59,028 bases of DNA from Moorena sp. SIO3I8 (GCF_010692325.1 NZ_JAAHHW010000018.1:22657-81684); one strand, 5' to 3'. Shown: positions 41,079 to 51,224, counted from the first letter of the stretch. The notes: generated from the letters alone by a model not told the origin. Program-made: numbers and translations.

Positions 41079-44000
41079 TTAGGCTAGAAACAAATCATCT
41101 ACCGACCACTGGGTACTAACCACACTCCTGGCTCCAGCACAGAGAAAACCGGTAGCTAGACTAAGCAAATCATCAGTAATTTTGGTAGGAGTGAAATTAA
41201 CCTCGCAGGCTGAGACAACAACTTCGGAAAGATTGGGCATCCGCCAACCAGGAGTTAAAAGTTGACCCAGGGTCAGGGCACCATCTCCTAACCTTAACTG
41301 AGATTCCAACGGCTTCATGACGTTAGATTTGGCATGATGGCTGGAGTGGAGGATATGCACTTGCTGGGCTAAGGTTTGGTATGATTTGACCGTGGCATCC
41401 CGTCCTTGTAAGCGCTGCTCAGCAGGAACGTGATACATTTCCGCAACGGTTTTGCATTCAAAACTGCTAAAGGGCAGATCTTCCGTAGCATCTTCGACTA
41501 TACCCATTTGCTGACCTTCAATTGCTGGGCGTTGGTGGCAATAGTGGAGGATTTGGCAACTGGGAACCAAGCGAATACCAAAGCGATCGCATAAGTAAGT
41601 AGTTTGGGTAACAGATTTAGTGGCAGAGGATTTGGAGGATTTGCTGCCCAAGACCATACCGCGAGTTTGGGGAAGAGAACTCTTTTCTTGCTCCGCTGGT
41701 AATAAACCCTCTTGCTCCTCACTTTTTAAGGGCAACGCAGCAAAAGGAATCTGATGTAAAAATATATGAGGCACAATAATCAACTCTTCAATCCCAGTCA
41801 GATACTGTCCCACCAGCTTTTCCAACTGCAAGCGCTCAGCAAGTTCCTGAAGAAAATCCCCCATCTTATGTTTCCATTCACTGTTTGAACCAACATAGGG
41901 AATAAACCAGTTTTATAAAATCCAATTCTGTAGTGCTTCTCCTCCCTGGCCTACACAAGTAAAAACTTGAGGACTGCGATCCTTGAGCAGGATAAAAATA
42001 TGGGTATCCTTACCCGTTGTATAGAAACTGAGCAGAGCAGTGGTTGGTTCCTCGATTAACTGCTGCATTTGCTTCCAATCGAGATGATTCACTTGAATTT
42101 GTCCTGCCAAAACCGGGTCATAGCTGCGCAGTTGTTGCCAAACTTGCTGTTTTTGTGCCTCTAATGCCTGGATTTCTTTCTCGTATTTTAATAAAGCTTC
42201 CCTAGTCAAGGATTGACCAGATTGTTTCACTGCCATTTCCAATGACATGGTTTTATTAGGACTTCCTGCCAAAACTGGAACAGCCTCCGAAGCAGAACCA
42301 AAACGGAGGACATTGATACGCCGTTGCAGTTCCTCGTAGTCCTGCAAATGCTGTTCTAGTTCTGGGACAATTTCTCCCCCTTGGTAGAGTTCATTACTAG
42401 CCATCATATCTACCAACCGTTGAGCACGGGAACGTTCAGTATATTCCACTGCTTTCTCGATCTGCCCTAAGTTGAGGCAAGCTTGTACTATCTTGCCATA
42501 TACCTCAATGGAATCAGCAATAATCTCTTGGCGACGCTCCTCATCAATTACCCAACTCCGGCTTTGTTCTATAGCTTTGATAGCTAGGGAGTAGCCTTCG
42601 ATAGCTAGTTGCCAATTGTTATTTTTTAGAGCAAGGTTACCTAAATTTCGACTAGCTGTTAGGCAATTAATGGGGAAGTTTTCTGGAGTCCAAATTTCTA
42701 GGGCATGTTGATAAGCAGTAATGGCTTGTTCGATATTCTCAGCTCTATCTCCTTTTATTCTATCCGAGTAGGCATTGGCGAGATTGTTTTGAGTCATTGC
42801 CCAATCTTGGGGTAATGCTGACTTGGTACGGATTTGTAGGGCATGTTGATAAGCAGTGATAGCTTGTTCGATATTCTCGGCTCTATCTCTTTTTAGTCTA
42901 TTATTGTAGGCAATACCGAGATTGTTTTGAGTCATTGCCCAATCTTGGGTAAATGCTGACTTGGTACAGATTTTTAGGGCATTTTCATAATAAGCGATGG
43001 CTTGTTCAATATTATCTGCTCTGTTCCCTTTGATTCTGATCTAGTAGGCAGCACCGAGATTGTTTTGAGTGCTTGCCCAATCTTGGGTAAATGCTGACTT
43101 GGTACGGATTTGTAGGGCATGTTGATAAGCAGTGATGGCTTGTTCGATACTCTCGGTTCTATCTCCTTTTATTCTATGATAGTAGGCATTACCGAGATTG
43201 TTTTGAGTGGTTGCCCAATCTTGGGTAAATGCTGACTTGGTACGGATTTGTAGGGCATTTTTAAAAGCAGTGATGGCTTGTTCGATATTCTCGACTCTAT
43301 CTCCTTTTATTCTATTAATGTAGGCATTACCGAGATTGTCTTGAGTCATTGCCCAATCTTGGGAAAATGCTGACTTGGTATGGATTTGTAGGGCATGTTG
43401 AAAAGCAGTGATGGCTTGTTCGATATTCTCGGCTCTATCTCCTTTTATTCTATTAGTGTAGGCATTACCGAGATTGTTTTGAGTCATTGCCCACTCTTGG
43501 GAAAATGCTGACTTGGTATGGATTAGTAGGGCATGTTGATAAGCAGTGATGGCTTGTTCGATATTCTCGGCTCTATCTCCTTTTATTCTATCAGTGTAGG
43601 CATTACCGAGATTGTGTTGAGTGGTTGCCAAATCTTGGGGAAATGCTGACTTGGTACGGATTTCTAGGGCATGTTGACAAGCAGTGATGGCTTGTTCGAT
43701 ATTCTCGGCTCTATCTCCTTTTATTCTATTCTTGTAGGCAGCACCGAGATTGTTTTGAATATCTGCCCACTCTTGGGGAAATGCTGACTTGGTACGGATT
43801 TGTAGGGCATGTTGATAAGCAGCGATGGCTTGTTCGATATTATTGGCTCTATCTCCTTTTATTCTCTTATTGTAGGCATTGCCGAGATTGATGTGATTCC
43901 TTGCCCAATCTTGGGGTAATGCCTCCAAGGTTAAAACTGTGGCAACGGCTTCATAACTAGCAATGGCAATTTCTAGGTTATTAGCTATATCACCTAGAGG

Positions 44001-44468
44001 AAACTGTATAATCAAATTGCCGAATGTGCCAAGAACTCCAGCAAGATATTTAGCTTCTTCTGGCTGAAGTTTAGGGAGGGCTTCCCTTGCCCAAGATAGC
44101 AGTATCTGCCCTAAGTTTTCATCTAGCTTGTCAAGGTTCTGTTCCAGTAGGGGGTAAATGGATTGAGGACTATGGTCAGTTTCAACTGCCTGCAAGATGG
44201 ACATTAGGAAATTGAAATAGTCTTCTAAAGGAACTTCAGTCGAATGAATCTTGAGTATCTCTGCTAAGTGCTGAGCAAAACTTCGCAACCAATTGGCATT
44301 GTTATCTCCATCCTCTTCCATTTGTGCTGCTACTGCTGCCATTATCTGCACCAACTCCTGATTCACTAGTTCTGTGTTGGCTTGCAGTATTTCCCCTTCC
44401 TGTCCTTTGGGGCATTGCAGCAGTTGTTGGATCAGGTTTAAATAAGCTTCAATTGCTTGTTCGTCCAT
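41079..44468 (-). pseudogene. TPR-CHAT (caspase-like) protein gene with two in-frame stops
   Basis: One continuous frame from ATG 44468 to 41079 interrupted by TAG at 43041-43043 and TAA at 41913-41915, with no frameshift. N-terminal about 190 residues: a helical acidic domain. Then about ten near-identical 46-residue TPR units (RIKGDRAENIEQAITAYQHA, LQIRTKSAFPQDWA, TQNNLGNAY). Then a linker with YTERSRAQRLVDMMAS, and a CHAT domain with LIIVPHIFLHQIPFAALPL, a His region HILHSSHHAKSN and the nucleophile Cys in VVVSACEVNF. The C-terminus stops early after QWSVDDL where repeat DNA begins. CHAT/TPR proteins act as proteases in bacterial immunity and signalling. Two nonsense codons and the truncated end make it most likely inactive. 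Confidence 0.82.
42700..43920 (-). repeat. 138-bp tandem repeats encoding TPR units
   Basis: About eight to nine consecutive 138-bp units (46 codons) with high nucleotide identity lie inside the TPR-CHAT gene, each containing TGATGGCTTGTTCGATATTC and CTCGGCTCTATCTCCTTTTA on the plus strand. The DNA-level identity suggests recent expansion or gene conversion. Confidence 0.8.
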
Positions 44469-44499
44469 ATTTTCCTATTCTATTTCCTGTTACCTAATT

Positions 44500-45405
44500 C
44501 TAAGCAGATGCTTCTACTACCTGGAAAGAGCGATAAAATGCTTGCCAATTATTGCTATCTTCTGCCAACCTTGTCCACAATTCCTTAAGCCGTTTCGGAT
44601 TCAACTTCGGAGCTGCTTCCTTTTGATTAGGCGTTAACCAAGGTAAATCTAAGGAATCGTCTAAGACAATAGCCAGAAACTCCTCTTGCCCTGTGCTATT
44701 AAATCTTATCTTTTCATTGTAATATGTTGCCCCTAGCTGAGGCATAAGTATTTTCTTGTCTTTGAGTCGATTAAGTGGAGCAAAAGCTTGGGAAGGACAG
44801 ACTACATAGTTGCTATCTTCTAAACCGCGATTTAATAACAACACATGCTGTTGGTCACAATCTAGCTCCACATGTATATAGTAGGGAATGTTACAACCAA
44901 TTACAGGTGGCTCGTCTCTATTCCCTGGGGGTACAACCAAGCCTCTGAGAGTAGGATCTGGAGTAAAACGAAGCCAATGGGAAGGAGATGCCGCTTTTTG
45001 AATCAGGGCTTGCCAAAGCCAATCCATTTGCCAGTAAGGAAATTTCTGCTGCCATAACCAGCCATAAGCAATTCGCCAGGGAGATTCTTTGTCATCCGCT
45101 GGTCTTCCTCGTTTATTCTCCCAATTTACCCCATGTTTGGCCATTTCCTCCCCAAACTGCTTTTTCAGCTTTTTCAGTACTTCGGCCAGGGTAGCATTAA
45201 TGCTCTGTTCATTAAACGCTCCCAGTTTTTCGTCCATTTTGCGAGCAATCTCCACATTCTCTTCTTGCCAGTTTTCAGGACTAAAACGCAGTTGAAAGCA
45301 TACTTTTTGGGTTTCGGAGCTTTTGGATATAGGGAAAATATGGTCAGCTATTTCTGCCAGAAAATGTTGTTGTTGAGATTGTTGGTTGGTCATGGTATTT
45401 ATCAT
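44500..45405 (-). CDS. Hypothetical protein upstream of TPR-CHAT gene
   Basis: 301 aa, unrecognised. It contains WQEENVEIARKMDEKLGAFN, ATLAEVLKKLKKQFGEEMAK, a Trp-rich stretch RIAYGWLWQQKFPYWQMDWL, and a beta-rich C-terminal half ending LWTRLAEDSNNWQAFYRSFQ. No signal peptide or membrane segment. It precedes the TPR-CHAT gene by 31 bp on the same strand, so the two were one operon; CHAT proteins are often paired with a target or effector, and this could be that partner. Start: ATG 45405, or ATG 45393 four codons later. Confidence 0.65.
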   Translation of the reverse strand: MINTMTNQQSQQQHFLAEIADHIFPISKSSETQKVCFQLRFSPENWQEENVEIARKMDEKLGAFNEQSINATLAEVLKKLKKQFGEEMAKHGVNWENKRGRPADDKESPWRIAYGWLWQQKFPYWQMDWLWQALIQKAASPSHWLRFTPDPTLRGLVVPPGNRDEPPVIGCNIPYYIHVELDCDQQHVLLLNRGLEDSNYVVCPSQAFAPLNRLKDKKILMPQLGATYYNEKIRFNSTGQEEFLAIVLDDSLDLPWLTPNQKEAAPKLNPKRLKELWTRLAEDSNNWQAFYRSFQVVEASA

Positions 45406-45798
45406 AAGAAAGGGAGCAGGGAGTAGGGAGCAGGGAGCAGGGAGTAGGGAGTAGGGAGTAGGGAGTAGGGAGTAGGGAGTAGGGTGGCACAGGCTTCTAG
45501 CCTGTGAAACTTAACTCTCATAAGCTGTTCGCGTAGCGTGCGCATAGCGCATTAGCTGATAGCTGACCGCTGAATGCTTAACTAAATTATGCCATGTAGA
45601 TTGCGAATTGTGTTAGCTAATTAAAAATTTTTATTTGTTTTTATTTTAGCATATTTTAGTTTATTAGTTCATACTTAAAACGCCTATTTTTAAAGTATAT
45701 TTTCCATTCAATACCGTCCCAAATTTTTATATCAAAGCCCTATACACCTATTTATTGAGTCAATAGGCTAGAAGTCAGAACCATTTATATTGACAATC
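45406..45798. repeat. GTAGGGA array and dispersed palindrome
   Basis: 45413-45483 is an array of GAGTAGG/GAGCAGG heptamers. It is followed by GGTGGCACAGGCTTCTAGCC (also near 57055) and a GTTCGCGTAGCGTGCGCATAGCGC palindromic block at about 45528-45552. The last about 200 bp are AT-rich and should carry the promoter of the small gene at 45799. Confidence 0.7.
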
Positions 45799-45957
45799 AT
45801 GGCTATGACCAAGAAGACTAATCGCAACCGAAAACGTTGGCTATTAATAGAGTTCGTTGTGGAGTTACTAGCTTTGTTCCTTGATGCAAACCTAATCATA
45901 GTCTTGAATCTTTGCTTGTTGATTTGGCGTTGGCTCAGGGAAGAAGAAGAGGAGTAG
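45799..45957 (+). CDS. Small single-pass membrane protein, 52 aa (candidate)
   Basis: A 52-codon frame: a basic N-terminus MAMTKKTNRNRKRW, a hydrophobic core FVVELLALFLDANLIIVLNL followed by CLLIWRW, and an acidic tail LREEEEE. The basic-hydrophobic-acidic layout is that of a small inner-membrane protein and is unlikely by chance in this AT-rich DNA. No Shine-Dalgarno is obvious. Family unknown. Confidence 0.45.
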   Translation: MAMTKKTNRNRKRWLLIEFVVELLALFLDANLIIVLNLCLLIWRWLREEEEE

Positions 45958-46146
45958 GGTCCATATCATAGTTGTAAAAAAGAAAGTAAGTGTGGGAAGG
46001 GTGGGGAGATGGGGAGTGTAAGGTAAACAGGATTTTTTCCCTCTTCCCTCTTACCTGCTCCCTGCTCCCTGCTCCCTGCTCCCTAAAACCTAGATATTTG
46101 TACCTCACAAGTCTTATAATTGCTATAGTTGTAGTCTACTACTTTT
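45958..46146. repeat. GGGAGAT and CTCCCTG repeat patches
   Basis: 45996-46016 has GGGGAGATGGGGAG, 46055-46084 is an array of CTCCCTG, and 46095-46135 contains the dispersed TGTACCTCAC...GCTATAG repeat. No gene. Confidence 0.65.
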
Positions 46147-46179
46147 TTGATTAAACGCACCCTCAGCCCAATCTCAGCC

Positions 46180-47091
46180 ATGAAATTCATCAGCCCCAAA
46201 ACCGACTTTGCCTTTAAAAAAATCTTTGCCTCCCAGGAAAGTAAGCCGATTCTGATTAGCTTCCTGAATGCTCTTGTCTATCACAATCAACCTCTCATCG
46301 AAGATTTAGAAATTATTGATCCTTATCAGTCTTCTCCTCTGCCAATCCTCAAAGACTCTTTCCTCGATGTGAAAGCTAAGCTGAAGGATGGTTCTCTAGT
46401 GATTATTGAAATGCAGGTTTTGCAGGTAGAGTCTTTTGCTCGTCGAGTTTTGTATAACGCAGCTAAAGCTTACTCACTACAATTAGGTAAAGGGGAAGGC
46501 TACCGTTATCTCAAACCAGTGATTGCTCTGACCATTACCGATTTTATTATGTTTCCTGAGCATAATCAGGTAATTAATCATTTTGAGTTCCGAGAAAAAA
46601 GTACCAACATCAGCTACGTAGAAAATCACTTACAATTATTGTTTGTAGAGTTACCGAAGTTTGAGAAACAGTTGGAGGAGTTAGAAGAATTGGATGAGTT
46701 GTGGATGTATTTTTTAAAAAATGCCCCTTCCTTAGATACAGTCCCAGAGAAAATGGCACAACTCCCAGAGTTTAAACAGGCATTTGGGATTGCTTCTCAG
46801 GCGAATTTAACCAGGAAAGAGTTGGAGGAACTAGGAAAACGAGAAATGTTTATTCATGACCAACAAGGGCTGATTCTATTTGCTGAGAAACAAGGGAGAG
46901 AAAAAGGAATGAAACAAGGAATGAAACAAGGGAGAGAAGAAGGAATGAAACAAGGAATGAAACAAGGGAGAGAAGAAGGGGAGAAAGAAAAAGCCCAAAC
47001 AATTGCACGCCAACTTTTGCCTCTTTTGGATGATGAAACGATTAGCCAAACTACTGGCATACCTGTAGAGGAAATTAGGAAGCTTCGCTGA
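46180..47091 (+). CDS. Rpn-family recombination-promoting nuclease/putative transposase
   Basis: 303 aa from ATG 46180; an in-frame TTG at 46147 would add 11 residues without family similarity. The PD-(D/E)XK core is visible as FISPKTDFAFKKIFAS, KDSFLDVKAKLKDGS and LVIIEMQVLQVESFARRVLY, with Asp and EMQ as catalytic residues. The C-terminus has near-repeats of GMKQGMKQGREE (residues about 245-275), a charged helical tail usual in this family, and a short DETISQTTGIPVEEIRKL helix-turn-helix-like end. Rpn proteins cut DNA and promote RecA-independent recombination; they are multicopy in cyanobacteria. Confidence 0.88.
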   Translation: MKFISPKTDFAFKKIFASQESKPILISFLNALVYHNQPLIEDLEIIDPYQSSPLPILKDSFLDVKAKLKDGSLVIIEMQVLQVESFARRVLYNAAKAYSLQLGKGEGYRYLKPVIALTITDFIMFPEHNQVINHFEFREKSTNISYVENHLQLLFVELPKFEKQLEELEELDELWMYFLKNAPSLDTVPEKMAQLPEFKQAFGIASQANLTRKELEELGKREMFIHDQQGLILFAEKQGREKGMKQGMKQGREEGMKQGMKQGREEGEKEKAQTIARQLLPLLDDETISQTTGIPVEEIRKLR

Positions 47092-47495
47092 ACAAATCAA
47101 AAGGCAATAGACTAATGAAGAATTTAGAATGAAGAATTTAGAATGAAGAATGAAGAATGAATTTTTAGCATTAGCCAGTTTTGTAGGGTGGGCAAGGGGA
47201 GATAAATTGGTTGGAGCGCTTGGGTTGACCAATCACCTTGCCCACCAGGATTAACTGTGGCTAGCTCGCTTGGCTTTTGGCGTTGCTGAATCAACTAATG
47301 AATAGCAGTAGAGTGGGCATCTTGCCCGCTCGACCAGATATTGATAACGGGCAAGATGCCCGTTCCACCAAGATGCCCATTCTACAGGTGCGACCCAAGG
47401 GCGCGAGGGATTGCTCGCGCCCTTGGAGGCGCGCACCTACTCTTAAAACCAGATGATCGCGCATTCATTCGAAGATTCAGCAACGCCAACCCTGA
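47092..47495. repeat. Repeat-filled gap with about 213-bp inverted-repeat element
   Basis: 47105-47160 repeats GAATGAAGAATTTA. 47277-47292 (TTGGCGTTGCTGAATC) and 47474-47489 are a perfect 16-bp inverted pair bounding a 213-bp MITE-like unit. The unit interior contains two further palindromes, GGGCATCTTGCCCG and GGGCGCGAGGG-type. The pentapeptide fragment begins right after the right arm, so this element probably cut that gene. Confidence 0.7.
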
Positions 47496-47801
47496 CGGGG
47501 TGTCAATCTCAGTAGTCTTAATCTCAGCCATGCTGACTTAAGTGATACTGACTTAAGGGATGCCAAACTCAGTGGGGCTGACTTGAGTGGGGCTGACTTG
47601 AGTGGGGCTGACTTGAGTGGCGCTAGCTTGATTTCAGCAAACTTAAGCCATGCTAATCTCAGTAATGCCCAAGTCACAGGAACTCGGTTTGGCAAAAATC
47701 CCGGTCTGCTTGAACAGACCAAGGATAACCTAATCAAGGGAGGAGGGATATGGGAACCTAGTATCACAGAAGTGCTTCTGGCATTGATCGAGTTAAATTA
47801 A
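47496..47801 (+). pseudogene. Pentapeptide-repeat protein, C-terminal fragment
   Basis: The frame is open from 47496 to TAA 47801: GVNLSSLNLSHADLSDTDLR, then (SGADL)3, SGASLISANLSHANLSNAQV, and a tail TRFGKNPGLLEQTKDNLIKG. The A(D/N)LXX repeats form a right-handed quadrilateral beta-helix. No start codon exists near the beginning, and an inverted-repeat element abuts the 5-prime side, so this is a truncated gene. A short form from TTG 47583 is possible but unlikely. Confidence 0.7.
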
Positions 47802-48088
47802 CCCATAAACTAGAGCAAGACCCCCGTTTTGCAGCTCGTTTTTATCGATTGCTTGCTGCTGCTATTGCTGATCGAATACACCTGACCACAATTAGCTTAC
47901 TTTACTTCGAGAAAGAGTATCAGATAGAAGACCCGATGGCGACTCACCTGAAGATTGATGAACTAACAACCTCCAGTCACTATCGGTTCATGGCGAAACC
48001 GATTCATAAGGACTCGCTCAAAACCTATGAAAAAGTTATTTTAGACAAAACTAAGGCAGCGTTACTGATTAATGGGGTGATTGAATCG

Positions 48089-48091
<3 letters not shown>
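47764..48091 (+). pseudogene. Fragment resembling the C-terminus of cyanobacterial cyclic-nucleotide-binding proteins
   Basis: The frame is open from about 47764 to TGA 48091, overlapping the end of the pentapeptide fragment. THKLEQDPRFAARFYRLLAA followed by AIADRI resembles the C-terminal helix of CRP-like sensor domains in cyanobacterial proteins. The remainder (LYFEKEYQIEDPMATHLKID onward) is unrecognised. No convincing start codon before an internal ATG at 47849. Probably a gene end left after rearrangement. Confidence 0.35.
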
Positions 48092-48294
<203 letters not shown>

Positions 48295-48669
48295 TTAATC
48301 CTCTTTTTTAATCACTTTAAACTCATCTAGCAATTGCACCCAATTGATGGCATCTCTCTTATCATAAACCCACCCGATCAGATTGATATCTCCTGTTTCC
48401 CAAGCAAATTTCCACCAAGCATCTAACTGTTCCTCTGTAACATCTAATCCTATTATTTCATTTTTAAAAGTATCACTGGTAGGCTGACTGGAGTGATGCC
48501 CCTGGATAAACTGTTGCCAGTCAGCTACGGTAAACTTAAAATCGTAATCCTGTGCTACCTTAACTACCTCTTCTGGATTTATAGTAGCTATTAGCTGCTG
48601 TTTTAAATCTTCTTGTTGAGAAACAGCATGGAAAAATTGATCAACATTTTCTGTATAAATTATAGACAT
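48295..48669 (-). CDS. Nif11-domain protein
   Basis: 124 aa from ATG 48669; an ATG at 48690 would add seven hydrophobic residues. Residues 1-50, MSIIYTENVDQFFHAVSQQE then LKQQLIATINPEEVVKVAQD and YDFKFTVADWQQF, match the Nif11 (nitrogen-fixation-associated / NHLP leader) domain. The remaining about 70 residues (LDVTEEQLDAWWKFAWETGD, INLIGWVYDKRD) are not a short core peptide after a GG site, so it is not an obvious RiPP precursor. No modifying enzyme is nearby. Confidence 0.65.
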   Translation of the reverse strand: MSIIYTENVDQFFHAVSQQEDLKQQLIATINPEEVVKVAQDYDFKFTVADWQQFIQGHHSSQPTSDTFKNEIIGLDVTEEQLDAWWKFAWETGDINLIGWVYDKRDAINWVQLLDEFKVIKKED

Positions 48670-48874
48670 TAGGTATAAAAAATGCGTCACTTAGGGACGC
48701 CAATTAATCGACTTTACATCTATTATTATAAATAATTAGTCAGCTGTCAGCCGTCAGCCGTCAGTGGTCAGCCGTCAGCCGTCAGCCGTTGGCCTTGGCC
48801 TTTGGGCCACGCTACGCGAATGGCTGAAAACTGATAGCTGATAGCTGATAACTGATAACTGAATGCTTACTATT
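48670..48874. repeat. CAGCCGT / AGCTGAT arrays
   Basis: 48740-48790 repeats CAGCCGT. 48790-48822 is the dispersed GGCCTTTGGGCCACGCTACGCG palindrome. 48825-48864 repeats GCTGATA/ACTGATA, reaching the stop of the inositol monophosphatase gene. Confidence 0.8.
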
Positions 48875-49699
48875 TTATTTCCAAGAAGATAAAGGTGGTG
48901 TCTCTAACAAGGCAGCACTAAGACTGTCGTGAATCTTGGCATTAGTTGCCAGAATCCGCCCAGAATTAATATCAATAGGACTGCGATCATAAGCGGTAAC
49001 TTTACCACCAGCTTCTTCTAGGATAACGATGCCAGCCGCTACATCCCAAGGAGAAAGCCCTCGTTCCCAATAGCCATCCAATCGTCCAGTAGCAACATCA
49101 CACAAATCGATGGATGCAGAACCACTACGGCGAACTCCTTGAGTCAGATGAGTCAGGTAACAGAACTCGGCATAGTTGTTATCGGAAGTCTGCCGCCGGT
49201 CATAGGCAAATCCAGTCACTAACAAGCTCTTACTCAGGTCAGAGACTTGGGAAACCTGGATTGGCTGACCATTGCAGGTTGCCCCTAAGCCCACAGCTGC
49301 ACACAATAACTCATCCCGAAAGGGATTATATACTGCTCCCACCTGAGGCTTGCCGTCAATCAACAACCCCACAGAGGTAGCAGCAATGGGGTATTGATGG
49401 GCATAATTAGTAGTACCATCGAGGGGGTCAATCGCCCATAGGTATTTACTTTGATTGTCTCCCAGTTGACCCGATTCTTCTGCCAGAATCGAATGGTCTG
49501 GCACATCGTTTTTGAGTATATCTAAGACTACTGCTTCAGCTTCTTTATCAGCTGCAGTGACTAAATCTCCAGGACGTCCTTTCTCTTCTATAGTTTTGAG
49601 ATTGCCCCAGTAAGTTTTCAAAACATCACCAGCAGCAGTGGCAGCTTTAGCGGCAATATCAAGGAAAGTTTGTAGTTGTTCGGAGGTATGTTCTGTCAT
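48875..49699 (-). CDS. Inositol monophosphatase family protein
   Basis: A 274-aa Mg-dependent phosphatase (IMPase/SuhB/CysQ-like). It has DLVTAADKEAEAVV, ILAEESGQLG (motif Glu-Glu), WAIDPLDGTTNYAHQYPIAA (DPxDGT metal site) and LSPWDVAAGIVILEEAGGKV (WDxAAG). Likely substrates are inositol phosphate, fructose-1,6-bisphosphate-like sugars or PAP; the sequence alone does not decide. Flanked by repeat arrays on both sides, monocistronic. Confidence 0.9.
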   Translation of the reverse strand: MTEHTSEQLQTFLDIAAKAATAAGDVLKTYWGNLKTIEEKGRPGDLVTAADKEAEAVVLDILKNDVPDHSILAEESGQLGDNQSKYLWAIDPLDGTTNYAHQYPIAATSVGLLIDGKPQVGAVYNPFRDELLCAAVGLGATCNGQPIQVSQVSDLSKSLLVTGFAYDRRQTSDNNYAEFCYLTHLTQGVRRSGSASIDLCDVATGRLDGYWERGLSPWDVAAGIVILEEAGGKVTAYDRSPIDINSGRILATNAKIHDSLSAALLETPPLSSWK

Positions 49700-50128
<429 letters not shown>

Positions 50129-50695
50129 CTAAGGATTTTGACGGCGAAATTCTGCTGGTGTCAAGCGCAAAGGCTGATCTGGGTTCCAAATCCCATAGCC
50201 CATAATTCTGGCGTATTCTTGAGCACGGGCTATTTTAGCATCATATTTGTTATTGGGGACTAGGGGTGAAGCTAAGGCACAGCCCTTAGCTACCAACTGC
50301 TCATTGACCAACACACCATCTAGCCATACATAGGCTAACCAGCGGCTATAGCGGTCTTTTTCCTCAACATCAAGCTCTAACATAACCGATTTTTGATCAC
50401 CAGTTTCACTAATTTCACTGAGCATCTTCTGTAAACAGGTTTTCGCCTGATCTCCCCAAGGCTTTTGTTTCCAGCTTGGTGCCTCTATACCAATCATCCG
50501 GATTCGTGCCATTAATGGTGGATCTTGATTGGATATCAACACATCCACCGTGTGTCCACTGATCACCCGTTGCACTTGAGCTTCAATCTGGTTGGGGACA
50601 TTTGTTAATTGGCATCCCCCAAGCAAGAGCAGAAAGCAACTAAGCAGGCTCCCCGCTCTACTGCACCTCTGCTCGGCTATTGTCCTAATCCTCAT
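50129..50695 (-). CDS. Thermonuclease-family (SNase-like) lipoprotein
   Basis: 188 aa from ATG 50695, which overlaps the ferredoxin stop by 11 bp; an upstream ATG at 50770 would lie inside the ferredoxin gene. The N-terminus has a lipobox after a hydrophobic stretch, SLLSCFLLLLGGC, so it is probably exported and lipidated. The SNase fold shows as VISGHTVDVLI, RIRMIGIEAPSWKQKPWGDQ, DRYSRWLAYVWLDGVLVNEQ and AKGCALASP; the GIDAP and YGR consensus motifs appear as GIEAP and YSR. Nuclease activity is likely but not certain given these substitutions. Confidence 0.78.
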   Translation of the reverse strand: MRIRTIAEQRCSRAGSLLSCFLLLLGGCQLTNVPNQIEAQVQRVISGHTVDVLISNQDPPLMARIRMIGIEAPSWKQKPWGDQAKTCLQKMLSEISETGDQKSVMLELDVEEKDRYSRWLAYVWLDGVLVNEQLVAKGCALASPLVPNNKYDAKIARAQEYARIMGYGIWNPDQPLRLTPAEFRRQNP

Positions 50696-51053
50696 CCAGT
50701 GGCAGCCCAAACCGAACCTTCCCTTTAGCAAAATATCGACCAAACTGAAGTTCATAGACTTCATCTTCATCCTGAGTCTCTACCTCTAGGTCTGACCGGG
50801 GATAACTCACACATAATAGAGCATAGCCTTGGTCCCGCAATTGTGGAGATAGTCCCATGGCTTCCGGTTGGTAGACTTTTCCTGCCAATACTCGCACTGC
50901 GCAAGTGGTACAAGCTCCATTGCGGCAGGCAAAGGGTAGCTCTACACCCTGCTTTTCTGCGGAATGCAAGATATAGCGGTCAGTTGGCACGTTTACCTTG
51001 TGCTTAGCACCAGTTTGGCGATTATGAATCTGAATGGTGTACGATTGAGTCAT
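50685..51053 (-). CDS. [2Fe-2S] ferredoxin (plant-type)
   Basis: 122 aa. Cluster ligands are in CRNGACTTC with a distal Cys in YALLCVSYP, the CX4CX2C...C pattern of plant-type ferredoxins. An extended C-terminal tail (VYELQFGRYFAKGKVRFG) marks the cyanobacterial long-tail subgroup rather than PetF. It overlaps the nuclease gene by 11 bp, so the pair may be co-transcribed, with no obvious functional link. Confidence 0.9.
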   Translation of the reverse strand: MTQSYTIQIHNRQTGAKHKVNVPTDRYILHSAEKQGVELPFACRNGACTTCAVRVLAGKVYQPEAMGLSPQLRDQGYALLCVSYPRSDLEVETQDEDEVYELQFGRYFAKGKVRFGLPLDED

Positions 51054-51137
51054 TGACTTCGTATATAATTTTCTGTATAATAAGAAATCGGGCGATGAAT
51101 TGAAAAAGATTCAAAGCTCCAACTGAATACTTTACCT

Positions 51138-51224
51138 GGAGAGGTGGCCGAGTGGTTGAAGGCGCAGCACTGGAAATGCTGTTTAGGGGCAACTTTAACG
51201 AGGGTTCGAATCCCTCCCTCTCCG
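51138..51224 (+). tRNA. tRNA-Ser (anticodon GGA)
   Basis: An 87-nt tRNA. The acceptor stem GGAGAGG pairs with CCTCTCC (discriminator G at 51224). The D-arm contains GGCCGAGTGGTTGAAGGC. The anticodon loop is CTGGAAA within GCAGCACTGGAAATGCTG, giving GGA. A long variable arm (TTTAGGGGCAACTTTAACG) is typical of class II tRNA-Ser, and the T-arm is GAGGGTTCGAATCCCTC. CCA is not encoded. Confidence 0.97.

Noticed and set aside
41079-44468. Stop-codon recoding to explain the in-frame TAG/TAA
   Set aside because: Both TAG and TAA are affected, the gene is also truncated at its 3-prime end, normal genes use both codons as stops, and no recoding element is visible; pseudogenisation is simpler.
48295-48669. 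RiPP precursor based on the Nif11 domain
   Set aside because: No GG/GA cleavage site followed by a Cys/Ser/Thr-rich core, and no LanM, cyclodehydratase or peptidase transporter nearby.
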